Assembly (NCBI RefSeq): GCF_003001675.1
Contig: NZ_PVYW01000011.1
Coordinates: forward strand, 186,001-250,000
Length of the DNA stretch: 64,000 nucleotides
Origin: Cohnella sp. SGD-V74
GTDB lineage: Bacteria; Bacillota; Bacilli; Paenibacillales; Paenibacillaceae
Direction of reading: 5' to 3'
The position numbers were made by a program, and so were the translations under genes. Every line of letters starts with the position of its first letter. The stretch's first letter is position 1. Below are positions 55,458-64,000 of the stretch, one piece after another. Below the pieces are notes generated by a model. That model made no database searches. It worked only from the letters and a program-made list of their open reading frames with translations, and was not told where the DNA came from.

Positions 55458-58400
55458 TTATTCGCACAGCTTGCGGTGCGTAGCCGCGCCCTGATGGTTC
55501 GGGTCAAGCGCCAAGGCGGCGTCCAGTTCTTCCTTCGCCCGATCGTATCGGCCGAGTCCGATCCAGCCCAATCCCATCATATAGCGGCAGTGAATTTCAT
55601 TACGCTTGTTGAGATCGTCCTCGAATACGAGGAAGTCCGGAAGCGACACGGCGAAGTAGTCGAATTTCACGTCGTCGAACAGATGCTTCTCCCCGTATTC
55701 GATCAGCTTGTTGAAGCGGCGGCGCGCTTCCGCTTCGTTGCCGAGCTTCTGCCAAGCCATGCCCTGGTAGAAAATCATATCGGGCGGCTGATCGTTGTAA
55801 TACATCGCGCTTGTCGGTTCCTCCAGCCCCTGGGAAGCGACGGCGAAATGCTTGCGCGCTTCTTCCGGCTCGTTCATTCCCAAGTAGGCGCAGCCCAGAT
55901 AATAGTAGATATTGTTCTCCTGCGCGCCGGACAGCTTGCCTTCGCCCAGATTTTCCGGGTAGACGAGCGCTTCCCTCAACAGGCCGGCCGCCTTCTCGAA
56001 GCGCCCGTCCTCCATCTCGCGCTTGGCCCATTCGACGCGGGACAGGACGTGCTGCCCGGTCGTTTTGCCTTCTCCGCCTTCCCATGGATGGAATTTGCGG
56101 ACGGCAAGCGCCGCGGCGGCTTCTTCATGGCGTCCGAGCGCATTCAGCAGCGCTACGCGTTCCAGATACAAGTCGTCCCGTTTCCCGACCAACTCGGCAT
56201 GCTCCTCCAGCTTCGACACACGCTCCGCAGCCGGACGGCCGATCTTCTTGTACAGCTGATCGAGCTCGTACAGCACGCGGGCGTCGTCGGGACCGCAAGC
56301 GAACGCCGTCTCCAGCGAACGCAGCGCCGCTTCGGCGTCTCCCAGCTTATTGTAGTAAGCAAGAGCCAAATTCCGATGCACGGTGGCAAAGCCGGCGCAG
56401 GACGAACGAACCGCCGCTTCCCAGTTAGCGATGGCCTCTTGATGGCGCCGCTTGTCGTACAGCCAGTTGCCGATATAATAATGCGCATAACCGTCCGTCT
56501 CATCCGCGCGAATCGCGCTTTCCAGCGCCAACAGCTCGAACAGCGTGTTCGGGAAGCAGTAATCCGGCTTCGCCGTTCGTCCCGCCGCGCGGTGCTCGGC
56601 GGCTTTCACCGAATCGCCGGCCCTCTCGAACAGGTAGCCGAGCGCGTAATGCACCGTCGGATACGCCGACGCGTCCGGTCCGGACAGGCGCAGCAGCTTC
56701 GTCAGCACGCCGATCGCTTCGGCGTACAAGCCGGCTTCCGCATAATCCGCGGCCAGGTTCATATAGTTGTGCGCATCGTTCCTCATCAGCCGAGCCAATT
56801 CCGCCTCGGCGTCTTCCGCCCGCGCGCTGTCGCCGAGAGCGGTCAGTGCCAGTCCGCGCTCCCAAGCCGATCCGAAATCGAGCGTATCGAGAGCGATCGT
56901 CTCTTCCGCATAGGCGACCGCCTTGGCCAGCTTGCCCAGCTTCCGCAGAAGCGCAGCGCGCAGATGGCGAGCCTTGTAGTTATGCGAATTGCGAACGAGT
57001 CCGCGGTCGACCAATTCGAGTGCTTCCGCGTTATTCCCGAGTCCGGCAGCGATACGCGCCAGCGAGAAATAGCCCGCGTCCTGCCAAGCCGACGACCAGG
57101 TCGCCTTGTAGAACGCCGCGAACGCTTCCTCCAGGCGGTCCTGCAGCTTCAGCGCCAAGCCGAGCTGATACAGCGCTTCGCTGTCGTAAGGGTTCGGATT
57201 GCGCCACGTCAGCGACTTCACCGCGGCGCGGAAGCATTGTTCTGCGTCGGAGAACAGTCCTCTTCGCAGCAGCAGCGTGCCGTATGCGACATTAATCCGG
57301 ATGTCCGAAGGATCGCGCTTCAGTCCTTCGAGATAATAAGCTTCCGGTTCGAACGTAGCATGCCGGTACTGCTCCAGATGCAGGCCCGCCAAGTACAGCT
57401 GCTCGTTCGTCCGCAGCTCCTCGGGAGCCGGCAGCGGCTTCGCGGCCTCCGGCACTTGCTCGATCGACGGCTTGGCCGGACGGTACGAGATCAGCGTGCG
57501 GCCTTCCCGATCGCGAACGGCTACGATCAAGTCGTGCGCCCGATCCTCTTCGTCGAGCGGCACGATCGACTTGAACGTCGACGTCGGCGACAGCACGACG
57601 GTCTCCAGCAAGTAGACGCGTTTGCGCCCGCGAAGCTCGACAACCGCGTCCGCGAATACGCTCGTCGCGTAAGCCATAACCGTCGCCTGCCGGGTCGCTT
57701 CGTCCACCTCCAGGTTGACCGCCGCGTCGATCGACGCGTTTTTCACGACTCCGATTTCCTTGTAAGGCATGAAATACTGCTTAAACGACTTCTCCTCGTA
57801 AGGCGCGAGCCAGGTGAAATCCGGCTGGTTATCCGTGTAGACGCCGGTCATCAGCTCGATGTACGGTCCGTCCTCGTCGGTCAGATTGCGGTCCCACGCC
57901 TGGCCGAATTCACCGTTGCCCCACGTCCACTGCTTCTTCCCTGGAGAGACATGGTGGTTCGCCACGTGCAGCAGCCCCGCCCGAACGCCGTGATCGTAGC
58001 CGCCGACGAAGTTGTAGTCCGACTTGTACGCCATGTAAGAGGTCGGGACCGGAATGTTGCGGTAGCGCGATATATCGACGCCCTCGGAGTAGTCCTGCTT
58101 ATAATAAGTGCCGGTCGCGATCGGAAAACGGGAAACGTCCCGCTTGCCGTGGTCGAACACGGCGGTGACGTCCGGAGGAAACACCGATTGCGTATGATCG
58201 TTGACAGCTACGGCGGGGTTGGCCCACCAGAGGAACGTCTGCGGCATCGACGTGCGGTTGTACAGCTGCGCCGAGATCTCGAGATAAGCTTTGCCCGGAT
58301 ACAGCGTGAAGCCCGTCGTCACCTTCGTGCCGTACATGCGGTCGATCTCGCTCACCCATACGGTTGCGCTTCCGTCGTCGTTTTCGGCCAACCGGTATTC

Positions 58401-58790
58401 TACCGGACCGTAAGTGTTCGGCCGATGGTGCTGCGGCCAGTTGAACTCAATGCCCCCGGAAATCCACGGCCCGGCCAACCCGACCAGCGCCGGCTTGATC
58501 ACTTGATTGTAATAGACGAAGTCGTAATCGTTCGTCTTGTCCAGCGCCCGGTAGATGCGCCCGCCAAGCTCCGGCATCACTTCGATACGCACGTATTCGT
58601 TCTCAAGCACGACGATCCGGTACGTCTGCGCCTGCTTGTCGTCCATGATCTTGTCGACGACGGGATGCGGATACACTTTGCCCGAGCTTCCCTGATACAC
58701 CCGCTTCTCCAGAAACATCGGATTGCGGTCCGGTTCCCCGATGCCGTAGGTCGGAATATCGACCAGCCGTTCCTTGATCGTAACGGTCAT
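55458..58790 (-). CDS. DUF5107/TPR protein of a carbohydrate locus
   Basis: A 1110-residue cytosolic protein. The N-terminal ~330 residues form a DUF5107 domain (RIVVLENEYVRIEVMPELGGRIYRALDKTNDYDFVYYNQVIKPALVG, GGIEFNWPQHHRP), which resembles the galactose-mutarotase-like fold. From about 440 to the end there are many tetratricopeptide-like repeats (YLEGLKRDPSDIRINVAYGTLLLRRGLFSDAEQCFRAA; FYKATWSSAWQDAGYFSLARIAAGLGNNAEALELV...), ending LDAALALDPNHQGAATHRKLCE. ATG 58790 follows AAGGAG. It probably binds or processes sugars; its genes cluster with glycosidases. A transporter accessory or scaffold role is possible, but activity is unknown. Confidence 0.85.
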   Translation of the reverse strand: MTVTIKERLVDIPTYGIGEPDRNPMFLEKRVYQGSSGKVYPHPVVDKIMDDKQAQTYRIVVLENEYVRIEVMPELGGRIYRALDKTNDYDFVYYNQVIKPALVGLAGPWISGGIEFNWPQHHRPNTYGPVEYRLAENDDGSATVWVSEIDRMYGTKVTTGFTLYPGKAYLEISAQLYNRTSMPQTFLWWANPAVAVNDHTQSVFPPDVTAVFDHGKRDVSRFPIATGTYYKQDYSEGVDISRYRNIPVPTSYMAYKSDYNFVGGYDHGVRAGLLHVANHHVSPGKKQWTWGNGEFGQAWDRNLTDEDGPYIELMTGVYTDNQPDFTWLAPYEEKSFKQYFMPYKEIGVVKNASIDAAVNLEVDEATRQATVMAYATSVFADAVVELRGRKRVYLLETVVLSPTSTFKSIVPLDEEDRAHDLIVAVRDREGRTLISYRPAKPSIEQVPEAAKPLPAPEELRTNEQLYLAGLHLEQYRHATFEPEAYYLEGLKRDPSDIRINVAYGTLLLRRGLFSDAEQCFRAAVKSLTWRNPNPYDSEALYQLGLALKLQDRLEEAFAAFYKATWSSAWQDAGYFSLARIAAGLGNNAEALELVDRGLVRNSHNYKARHLRAALLRKLGKLAKAVAYAEETIALDTLDFGSAWERGLALTALGDSARAEDAEAELARLMRNDAHNYMNLAADYAEAGLYAEAIGVLTKLLRLSGPDASAYPTVHYALGYLFERAGDSVKAAEHRAAGRTAKPDYCFPNTLFELLALESAIRADETDGYAHYYIGNWLYDKRRHQEAIANWEAAVRSSCAGFATVHRNLALAYYNKLGDAEAALRSLETAFACGPDDARVLYELDQLYKKIGRPAAERVSKLEEHAELVGKRDDLYLERVALLNALGRHEEAAAALAVRKFHPWEGGEGKTTGQHVLSRVEWAKREMEDGRFEKAAGLLREALVYPENLGEGKLSGAQENNIYYYLGCAYLGMNEPEEARKHFAVASQGLEEPTSAMYYNDQPPDMIFYQGMAWQKLGNEAEARRRFNKLIEYGEKHLFDDVKFDYFAVSLPDFLVFEDDLNKRNEIHCRYMMGLGWIGLGRYDRAKEELDAALALDPNHQGAATHRKLCE

Positions 58791-58988
58791 GAATATCACT
58801 CCTTATCGAATCTGTATCTCTACTGTACGCCGTAAACCTTTGCAGGCCAATCGACGGAATTCGGTTTATGATGGAGGATATTCGGATTTATGTAAAATGG
58901 TATTCCTAAAAATCCAACGATCCGTTTATAAAAATGAACGATTTTCTGAAACAAAGCGAAGAGGCTTCCCCATAAGTAAGGGCGTACT

Positions 58989-59140
58989 AGGGCGTGTATG
59001 CAAACCCGCTCAGAGGCATCTATCATCCCCTGCTGCGTCACTTTCGCTTGACGTACCTCCGGTACGCCTTCACAAAAGTTCCTTGCATGGAACGAAAATT
59101 CGGCAACATCTGCTATCCTCGGGGTATGCATACACGCCCT
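58989..59140. repeat. 152-base imperfect palindrome
   Basis: AGGGCGTGTATGCA at 58989 pairs with TGCATACACGCCCT at 59127, giving 14-base perfect outer arms. Further inward, ACCCG...AGG opposes CCTCGGGGT, and TGCTGCG..ACTTTCGCTT opposes AACGAAAATTCGGCAACA loosely. A small hairpin CGTACCTCCGGTACG (59052-59066) sits near the centre. No ORF is present, so it is a non-coding structured element. Confidence 0.7.
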
Positions 59141-59165
59141 CGATGATCGATGACAAAAAGAAGAA

Positions 59166-59270
59166 GCATCTATCTCCTGGAGACTGCCTCATACGTTCCT
59201 GAAATTACCCTGTCACGGGTTTAACAGTTCAAAATTTCAGGATCGTATAGCAGCGGAAGGAGATAGATGC
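59166..59270. repeat. 105-base palindrome, long form of the GCATCTATCTCC family
   Basis: Outer arms GCATCTATCTCC / GGAGATAGATGC are perfect, and inner arms ATACG.TCCTGAAATT / AATTTCAGGATCGTAT pair with one mismatch, leaving a loop around CCCTGTCACGGGTTTAACAG. The outer arms and GGAGACTGC are identical to the 42-base palindrome at 55398, which looks like an internally deleted form. Confidence 0.8.
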
Positions 59271-59357
59271 GACTTACACCATTTCATCGATCATCGTTCA
59301 GTACGCTCTTTTTTACTTAATGGGACAGCCTTTTCTCCAAACCAGATTGCGCGTCCG

Positions 59358-62300
59358 TTACTTATAGATCGTAAAGATCAGATCCCGATTGCCGCCGCTC
59401 TCCGTCGACCAAGTGACGCCGCCGTCCGTCGACAGCCGCTCGAACCCTCCTGCGTACGGATTGCTGTCGCTGTAGGCGAACCCGTATTTGTTGTTCGTCG
59501 AGGCGTCGTCGATCGTCTGCGGCGACCGCAGCACGATGCCGTACTTTTTCGTCGTATCCAGTCCGGTCAGCCGCGGGTAGATCGAGTACGGCGTCGCGGA
59601 TCCCGGAATGTTGTAAGGATGCAGCGAAGCGCTGAACAGCTTCTGCACCGGATTGTCGCTGCCGTCCAGCAGCACGATATCGATGTACAGATTATCCTCC
59701 GGAACCTTGTTCACATAGCTCTCGTACAGATAGAGATCCAGCTTTGGCAAGCTCGATTGCGTAATCGTAAACGTCTGCAGCCGCTGAATGCCTGCGCGAA
59801 TGTCCGGATAGACGGAATAGGAAGCTCCGCTGACATCCTGATCGATCACATACCCGGTGTTGCCGGAGACATTGTAGACCTCGATCTCGTTAATCGAAGG
59901 GATGAATCTCGCCTTGTCGACGTACAGCCGGACTTTGGAGGCGCTCACGGTCGGAAAATCGAATATTCTTCGGTCGCCGATCGTAAAGCCCTTCGTCAAG
60001 TCGACGTAGCTCGATCCGTTCCAGTATTGCAGCGTATAGGTGTCGATCTGGAAGTTCTGGCTGCCGTACGCGTACTCGTACACGACGACTCGGTTGACGC
60101 TTTCGGTCGATCCGAAGTCGATCTCGACCCATTGGTTGCCCGTCGTCGCGTTCTCGGCGCTCCATCTCGTCGCCTGGCTGCCGTCCGTCACTTTGGACGC
60201 TTCGTATCCCGCTTGCGCGGACCAGGTGGACGAGGCGCTGGCTGTTTTGCCTGCGGCCAGATTAACGGCCGGGGACGGCCAAGCGCTGCTCTGCGTCGAG
60301 ATGCGGACGATGATCGATTCGCCCGGCTTCAACGTTTTCGCGTAGCTGCCCGAGTGCGTGCCCAGGTTCGTGCGGCTGTACAGTTCCGTCAGCGTGTACG
60401 TCGCGGTCGGGTTCAGTCCGAGATCGCCGAAGCTGACCGTGAGCGGCAGCGGATTGTTCATGTCCCAGTTGGACAGACCGACGTAGCGGTCTCCATTGTC
60501 CGCGGTCTGATAGATGATCGGCGGCGAATGCTCCAGCTTGTGATAGAAATTCGTCATCGAGACCGGACGCGCCGCTTTCCCGGCTTTGACCAGATCGAGC
60601 AGGTCGGAGTTAAGCAGCGTCTTCATGCGGTCTTCGGAAATGAACGGAACGTTATCGCCGATGAGCAGATGCCCTCCTCCCATGATGATCGCGGTCGCCA
60701 GCAGCGTGCCCTCGTTCAGCGTCATTTTGTTGAAGCCGTCGATGACGTTTTCCGGGAACAGCATGTCGGGATCGTTATAGGCGTACAGCGTGCCGTTCGT
60801 CCACCAGGACGCCGCCGTGTTCAGCGCCTGGCGCTCGATGCCCGGATACGACTCCAGCCCGATCGTCGTGTCCACCCCCGTTCTGCGCCCGTGGGCGTAT
60901 CCGGAAGGCAGCAGCGGTGCGATCGATTCGTTGATGTAGATTTCCTGGGGCGCGGCCAGCAGCGTATCCCGCATAATCTCCATGCCGATCCGATAAGCTT
61001 GCATGCCGTTCTTCGTCGAATCGTAGAAGCTTCCCTCATACATGCCCAGATCGATGAAATCCAGTTTGACGTAATCGAAGCCCGGCTCGACGTGCTGCGT
61101 CTGCATGATCCATTCTACATAAGCCTGGCCTCCGGGATGCGTGGCGTCGACGATGTACGTGTCGATGTACGACCGGATCGGGTCGCCGTTGCCGTCCTTG
61201 AGCGCGATGTCGCCGAACGTGTACGACGTTCCCGGCACGGTGTCCGTCAGCTCGTCGAAAATTGCGAACGGAGCCGAATACGTACCCGCCTTCATCCCCT
61301 TGCCGTGGACGTAATCCGCGAAGTCCTCCATGTTCTCCAGAGGCGTCTTGCCCGGGACGCCCTTGTAGCAGCAGTCCAAGTTCATGTAGTTGTAGCCGAG
61401 AGATTTCAGATGGTCGTAGAAATAGTCCGTGAGCGGCAGCATCGCGTCCGCTGTGCCGTACGTGTAATAGGCATACCACGTGTTGAAGCCGATCGGCACG
61501 TCGTCGTTCCACTCCAGCTTCGGTTCGCCAACCGCGTACGCCTCTCCGAACGTCTCCAGACCGTCGCGATAATCGGAGAAATAACCGAGGAAAAACTTGT
61601 CGCTCGACACCGACGTTCCGCTCATTTTCCCGCCGGCGTTGTAGACCGAAAATCCGGTGAGCGGCCCGTTGGCCGAGGTGGCCTGAGCGAGATGCTGCAT
61701 GCTCTTCCACTTCTGGGTCGTAGCCGCCCCGGCGACAACGCCCTTCTTGCTCGCATCGTCGAACATGACCGCCACCCAGTAGCTTCTGCCGCTAAAAGGC
61801 GACCACGACTCAGGTTGCCCGTAAGGTCTGTCGTCCCCGTTCTGGCTATAGCCGAAATCGTGGACGGGCGCGACGCCGAAGTCGTAATTGTTCGTATACG
61901 GCGTCGTATAGATGCGTTTGTCCGTGCCGGAGCCGATGTCCAGATTGTTCGCCGCGATCGGCTCCAGGAAGTCGATCGTCAACGGCGACGCGCTGCTGAC
62001 CGTCATGTCCGCGATGACGTAAGACCGATCTTCGTACATGGCGATTCGCAGCGTCAGGGTCGGGCCGGAAGCGAGTGCGTTCGTGATCGTCAGCAATTGC
62101 CCGTTCGAGCCGTAACCGTCCGTTCCGATCGACGCCCAACTCGCCGTGCGAACGGCCGAATCCGTCGACTTGTATCGCGTCGCGCTGCCGTGAAGCGCAT
62201 AATCGGAATAGAAATCCTGAATCAGAGTCGTAGCGCCTGCCGCGAACGTCCCCTTGCCCGTCGACAAATCGTAGGTGACGGTAATGTCGCCGTTGGAAGC

Positions 62301-62426
62301 GGTTACAACATTGCCGGTCTGCGAGACCGACACCGCGGCCGCGAATGCCGGGCGCACTCCCGAAGGCAGCAGCGCCGTCAGCATCAGCGAGAAGAGCATT
62401 AAAACTTTAATGCCCCATTTTCTCAT
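59358..62426 (-). CDS. Secreted clan GH-D-like glycosidase with discoidin domain
   Basis: A 1022-residue exported enzyme. After a signal peptide (VLMLFSLMLTALLPSGVRPAFA) comes a beta-sandwich domain, then a TIM barrel at about 310-620 with IGFNTWYAYYTYGTADAMLPLTDYF, LGYNYMNLDCCYKG, GFDYVKLDFIDLGMYEG (nucleophile Asp near 455) and LYAYNDPDMLF, the layout of alpha-galactosidase-type GH27/GH36 relatives. A F5/8-type C (discoidin) domain at about 745-870 (LAAGKTASASSTWSAQAGYEASKVTDGSQATRWSAEN..) and an extra C-terminal beta domain follow. ATG 62426 follows GGGAGGG. It should release sugars outside the cell for uptake by the adjacent ABC transporter. Exact family uncertain. Confidence 0.82.
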   Translation of the reverse strand: MRKWGIKVLMLFSLMLTALLPSGVRPAFAAAVSVSQTGNVVTASNGDITVTYDLSTGKGTFAAGATTLIQDFYSDYALHGSATRYKSTDSAVRTASWASIGTDGYGSNGQLLTITNALASGPTLTLRIAMYEDRSYVIADMTVSSASPLTIDFLEPIAANNLDIGSGTDKRIYTTPYTNNYDFGVAPVHDFGYSQNGDDRPYGQPESWSPFSGRSYWVAVMFDDASKKGVVAGAATTQKWKSMQHLAQATSANGPLTGFSVYNAGGKMSGTSVSSDKFFLGYFSDYRDGLETFGEAYAVGEPKLEWNDDVPIGFNTWYAYYTYGTADAMLPLTDYFYDHLKSLGYNYMNLDCCYKGVPGKTPLENMEDFADYVHGKGMKAGTYSAPFAIFDELTDTVPGTSYTFGDIALKDGNGDPIRSYIDTYIVDATHPGGQAYVEWIMQTQHVEPGFDYVKLDFIDLGMYEGSFYDSTKNGMQAYRIGMEIMRDTLLAAPQEIYINESIAPLLPSGYAHGRRTGVDTTIGLESYPGIERQALNTAASWWTNGTLYAYNDPDMLFPENVIDGFNKMTLNEGTLLATAIIMGGGHLLIGDNVPFISEDRMKTLLNSDLLDLVKAGKAARPVSMTNFYHKLEHSPPIIYQTADNGDRYVGLSNWDMNNPLPLTVSFGDLGLNPTATYTLTELYSRTNLGTHSGSYAKTLKPGESIIVRISTQSSAWPSPAVNLAAGKTASASSTWSAQAGYEASKVTDGSQATRWSAENATTGNQWVEIDFGSTESVNRVVVYEYAYGSQNFQIDTYTLQYWNGSSYVDLTKGFTIGDRRIFDFPTVSASKVRLYVDKARFIPSINEIEVYNVSGNTGYVIDQDVSGASYSVYPDIRAGIQRLQTFTITQSSLPKLDLYLYESYVNKVPEDNLYIDIVLLDGSDNPVQKLFSASLHPYNIPGSATPYSIYPRLTGLDTTKKYGIVLRSPQTIDDASTNNKYGFAYSDSNPYAGGFERLSTDGGVTWSTESGGNRDLIFTIYK

Positions 62427-62573
62427 TAAAAATCCCTCCCGTAGGGTGATGATGAACGGGATTTTCCCGCTCTCGCCACCCATTTTACGACAGGGAATTA
62501 TTCTTAAAAATCCAATATTTTGTGCAAATGATGTCCGCTTTTTTGCTGCCGTTCGCCCCGGACGGCTGGTTCG

Positions 62574-63392
62574 TCAGCCTTTTACCGCTCCGGCAGCAAT
62601 GCCTTTCACGATGAACCGCTGCATGAACAGGAAGAACACGATGATCGGAATCAGCCCCATGACCGCATAAGCGAAGGCCAGGTTCAGATCGCTGCTGTAC
62701 TGTCCGAAGAAGAAGTATTGCTGCAGAGGAATCGTCCGGTACGCCTTCTCCTGCAAATACAGAAGCGGCAGCAGGAAGTCGTTCCATATATACAGCGCGT
62801 TCAGCACGAGCACCGTCGCCGTTACCGGCTTAAGCAAAGGCATGATGATCCGGATGAAAATGCCGGGCGTGGAGCAGCCGTCGATCCGCGCCGCCTCCTC
62901 GATCTCCCGCGAGACGCCGCGGACGAAGCCGGTGAAAAACAGCACGCCCGACTGCACGCCGAAGCCGCCGTAGATGACCACGATGCCCCAGTAGTTGTTC
63001 AGCAGATCGAACGTCTTGCCGAGTTGGTACAGAGGCAGCATCGTCACCTGGAACGGGACCATCATCCCCGACAGGAAGAGCATGAAGAAGAAGGTGTAGA
63101 TCGGCTTGTTGCCCCTTGCGATCGCATAGCCGCTCAGAGCGGACACGACGAGAATAAGCACGACCGAAAGGCCTGTCACGATAAGGCTGTTCAGGAACGC
63201 GGTCGGATAATCCGACGTCTCCCAGGCGTGCGAGAAGTTGGACAGATTCAGGCTCGGGGGCAGCGCGTAAAACGAATCGAACGTCTGTTTGGCCGTCTTT
63301 AATGCCATTAACAAAGCCACATACAACGGAAACAGGAACACGACGGCGGCGACCGATATGACGGCCAGCACGAGAGCGCGCGTGATTTTCAT
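62574..63392 (-). CDS. Carbohydrate ABC transporter permease (MalG type)
   Basis: A 272-residue inner-membrane subunit with six helices. The EAA loop that contacts the ATPase reads EIEEAARIDGCSTPGIFIRIIMPLLKPVTATVLVLN. The N-terminus (VLAVISVAAVVFLFPLYVALLMALKT) and the end (NLAFAYAVMGLIPIIVFFLFMQRFIVKGIAAGAVKG) are standard for the CUT1 group. The ATG overlaps the stop of the upstream permease by one base. Together with that permease, a solute-binding protein (not in view) and a shared MsmX-like ATPase, it imports oligosaccharides, plausibly products of the glycosidase gene downstream. Confidence 0.93.
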   Translation of the reverse strand: MKITRALVLAVISVAAVVFLFPLYVALLMALKTAKQTFDSFYALPPSLNLSNFSHAWETSDYPTAFLNSLIVTGLSVVLILVVSALSGYAIARGNKPIYTFFFMLFLSGMMVPFQVTMLPLYQLGKTFDLLNNYWGIVVIYGGFGVQSGVLFFTGFVRGVSREIEEAARIDGCSTPGIFIRIIMPLLKPVTATVLVLNALYIWNDFLLPLLYLQEKAYRTIPLQQYFFFGQYSSDLNLAFAYAVMGLIPIIVFFLFMQRFIVKGIAAGAVKG

Positions 63393-64000
63393 TACACCTC
63401 CACCTCCCGCTTCCTGAAGATCGACACTTGCACGACGGTCACGACGACGAGAATGACGAAGAAGATCATCGACAGCGCCATGCCGTAACCGGCTTTAAAC
63501 GAAGAGAACGCGTTCTTGTAGATGAACGTAGAGATGACCTCGGTCGCAAAGCCCGGTCCCCCGTTCGTCGTCACGTACACCAGATCGAACACCTTGAGCG
63601 AGCCCGTCAGCACGAGCAGCATGTTGATCGTCACCGACGGTCCGAGCAGAGGCAGCGTCACGCTGCGGAAGACGCGAAAAGGTCCCGCTCCGTCGATGCG
63701 CGCGCTCTCCGTCAGTTCGACCGGAATGTTCTGCAGGCCGGCGATATAGATGATCATGGGCGTGCCGACACCCTGCCAGACCGCGATAATAATCAGGCCG
63801 ATCAACGCCTGGTCGGGATTGCCGAGCGGGCTGGTCACGTCGAGTCCGAAGGAAGAAAGCAGCTTGGGGAAGCCCTGGCTGTAGTTGTAGCTCCAGATAA
63901 AGCCCGCGAGCACGACCGAGATGACGCCGGGCAAGAAAAAGACGGTGCGGAACAGATTGCGCATCGGCAAGTAGCTGTCCAGAAGGAGCGCCAATAAAAT
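63392..64000 (-). CDS. Carbohydrate ABC transporter permease (MalF/UgpA type), N-terminus outside window
   Basis: 203 codons of the partner permease; the frame is open to the window edge, so the true start lies beyond 64000. The EAA loop is ELTESARIDGAGPFRVFRSVTLPLLGPSVTINMLLVLTGSLKVFDLVYVTTNGGPG, including the conserved TxGGP end of MalF-type permeases. Helices FRTVFFLPGVISVVLAGFIWSY and GYGMALSMIFFVILVVVTVVQVSIF are visible. It forms a heterodimer with the MalG-type subunit encoded next. Confidence 0.92.
   Translation of the reverse strand: MLLALLLDSYLPMRNLFRTVFFLPGVISVVLAGFIWSYNYSQGFPKLLSSFGLDVTSPLGNPDQALIGLIIIAVWQGVGTPMIIYIAGLQNIPVELTESARIDGAGPFRVFRSVTLPLLGPSVTINMLLVLTGSLKVFDLVYVTTNGGPGFATEVISTFIYKNAFSSFKAGYGMALSMIFFVILVVVTVVQVSIFRKREVEV

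Larger units (their letters stand above)
58791..59357. other. Intergenic stretch with large palindromes
   Basis: No gene is supported. It contains two long imperfect inverted repeats (58989-59140 and 59166-59270), described separately. The stretch 58791-58988 presumably contains the promoter of the DUF5107 gene; no clear box was found. Confidence 0.6.

Noticed and set aside
55431-58835. A 1134-codon open frame on the plus strand antisense to the DUF5107 gene
   Set aside because: Arg/Val/Gln-rich translation without domains; it mirrors the codon bias of the real minus-strand gene, which has recognisable domains and a Shine-Dalgarno.
59619-62402. A 927-codon open frame on the plus strand antisense to the secreted glycosidase
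   Set aside because: Same shadow effect of GC-rich codons; composition (many Arg, Val, Asp) and absence of motifs mark it as non-coding.
1-64000. CRISPR arrays, tRNA, rRNA, T-box leaders and defence islands
   Set aside because: Looked for across the window. No regularly spaced repeats, no tRNA cloverleaf, no rRNA segments and no cas or restriction-modification genes were recognised. The only clear riboswitch is the fluoride type at 15162.

Overview
The window looks like a chromosomal segment of an endospore-forming member of the Paenibacillaceae (Paenibacillus or Cohnella type). The pointers are a tricistronic ger spore-germination operon, a CwlJ/SleB-type cortex hydrolase, a Gmad2-domain protein, an S-layer-homology (SLH) surface protein, many small one-component regulators, a large glycoside hydrolase/ABC sugar-uptake block, strong purine-rich ribosome binding sites and frequent TTG/GTG starts. 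Base composition is uneven: most genes are near 50-55% GC, the carbohydrate block is richer, and several accessory genes (23.7-25.4 kb, 28.0-28.5 kb, 37.8-38.6 kb, 46.7-49.3 kb) are clearly AT-rich. No rRNA, tRNA or CRISPR array was seen. All assignments are from reading the sequence; no database search was run.

Layout. 0-1.5 kb: end of nrdE and complete nrdF (class Ib ribonucleotide reductase). 1.6-6.9 kb: a TetR regulator flanked by two similar operator-like sites, an SLH/Ig-like surface protein with a coupled secreted partner, and a chromate transporter. 6.9-15 kb: a zinc-protease-like protein, an ABC transporter with a YtrA-type GntR regulator, a haloalkane dehalogenase, a siroheme-reductase-like fragment, a MerR-SDR pair, DinB, a methyltransferase and a TetR regulator. 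15.1-19.4 kb: a fluoride riboswitch controlling a CLC-type fluoride exporter, arsC-arsB, a MerR regulator with a SoxR-like box, and a nucleotidyltransferase. 20-28.7 kb: gene debris, CwlJ, MarR-flavodoxin, an ECF sigma/anti-sigma pair inside a repeated frame, two AT-rich antibiotic-modification-like genes, a short UvrA paralogue and a toxin-antitoxin pair. 28.9-38.6 kb: GntR-DUF1648/DUF5808, a serine hydrolase, a Gmad2 protein with a second ECF/anti-sigma pair, two MFS exporters and a LysR regulator.

38.7-40.1 kb is an arsenic operon: a 55-residue cysteine-ended small ORF, arsR and arsM behind two ArsR-type boxes. 40.2-51.8 kb holds a DHFR-like enzyme, GNATs, TetR, the ger operon, VOC, IS630 and recombinase debris, a WG-repeat protein and a membrane-anchored protein that seems to start with CTG. 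52.0-64 kb is a carbohydrate locus: GH95 fucosidase with a divergent AraC regulator, a 1110-residue DUF5107/TPR protein, a secreted clan GH-D glycosidase with a discoidin domain, and two ABC sugar permeases. Large palindromic repeats lie between these genes.

The most unusual items are the small cysteine-ended ORF of the arsM operon, the sigma/anti-sigma cassette with apparent cargo-less copies of its flanks, and a family of long palindromes that occurs in a short and a long form.
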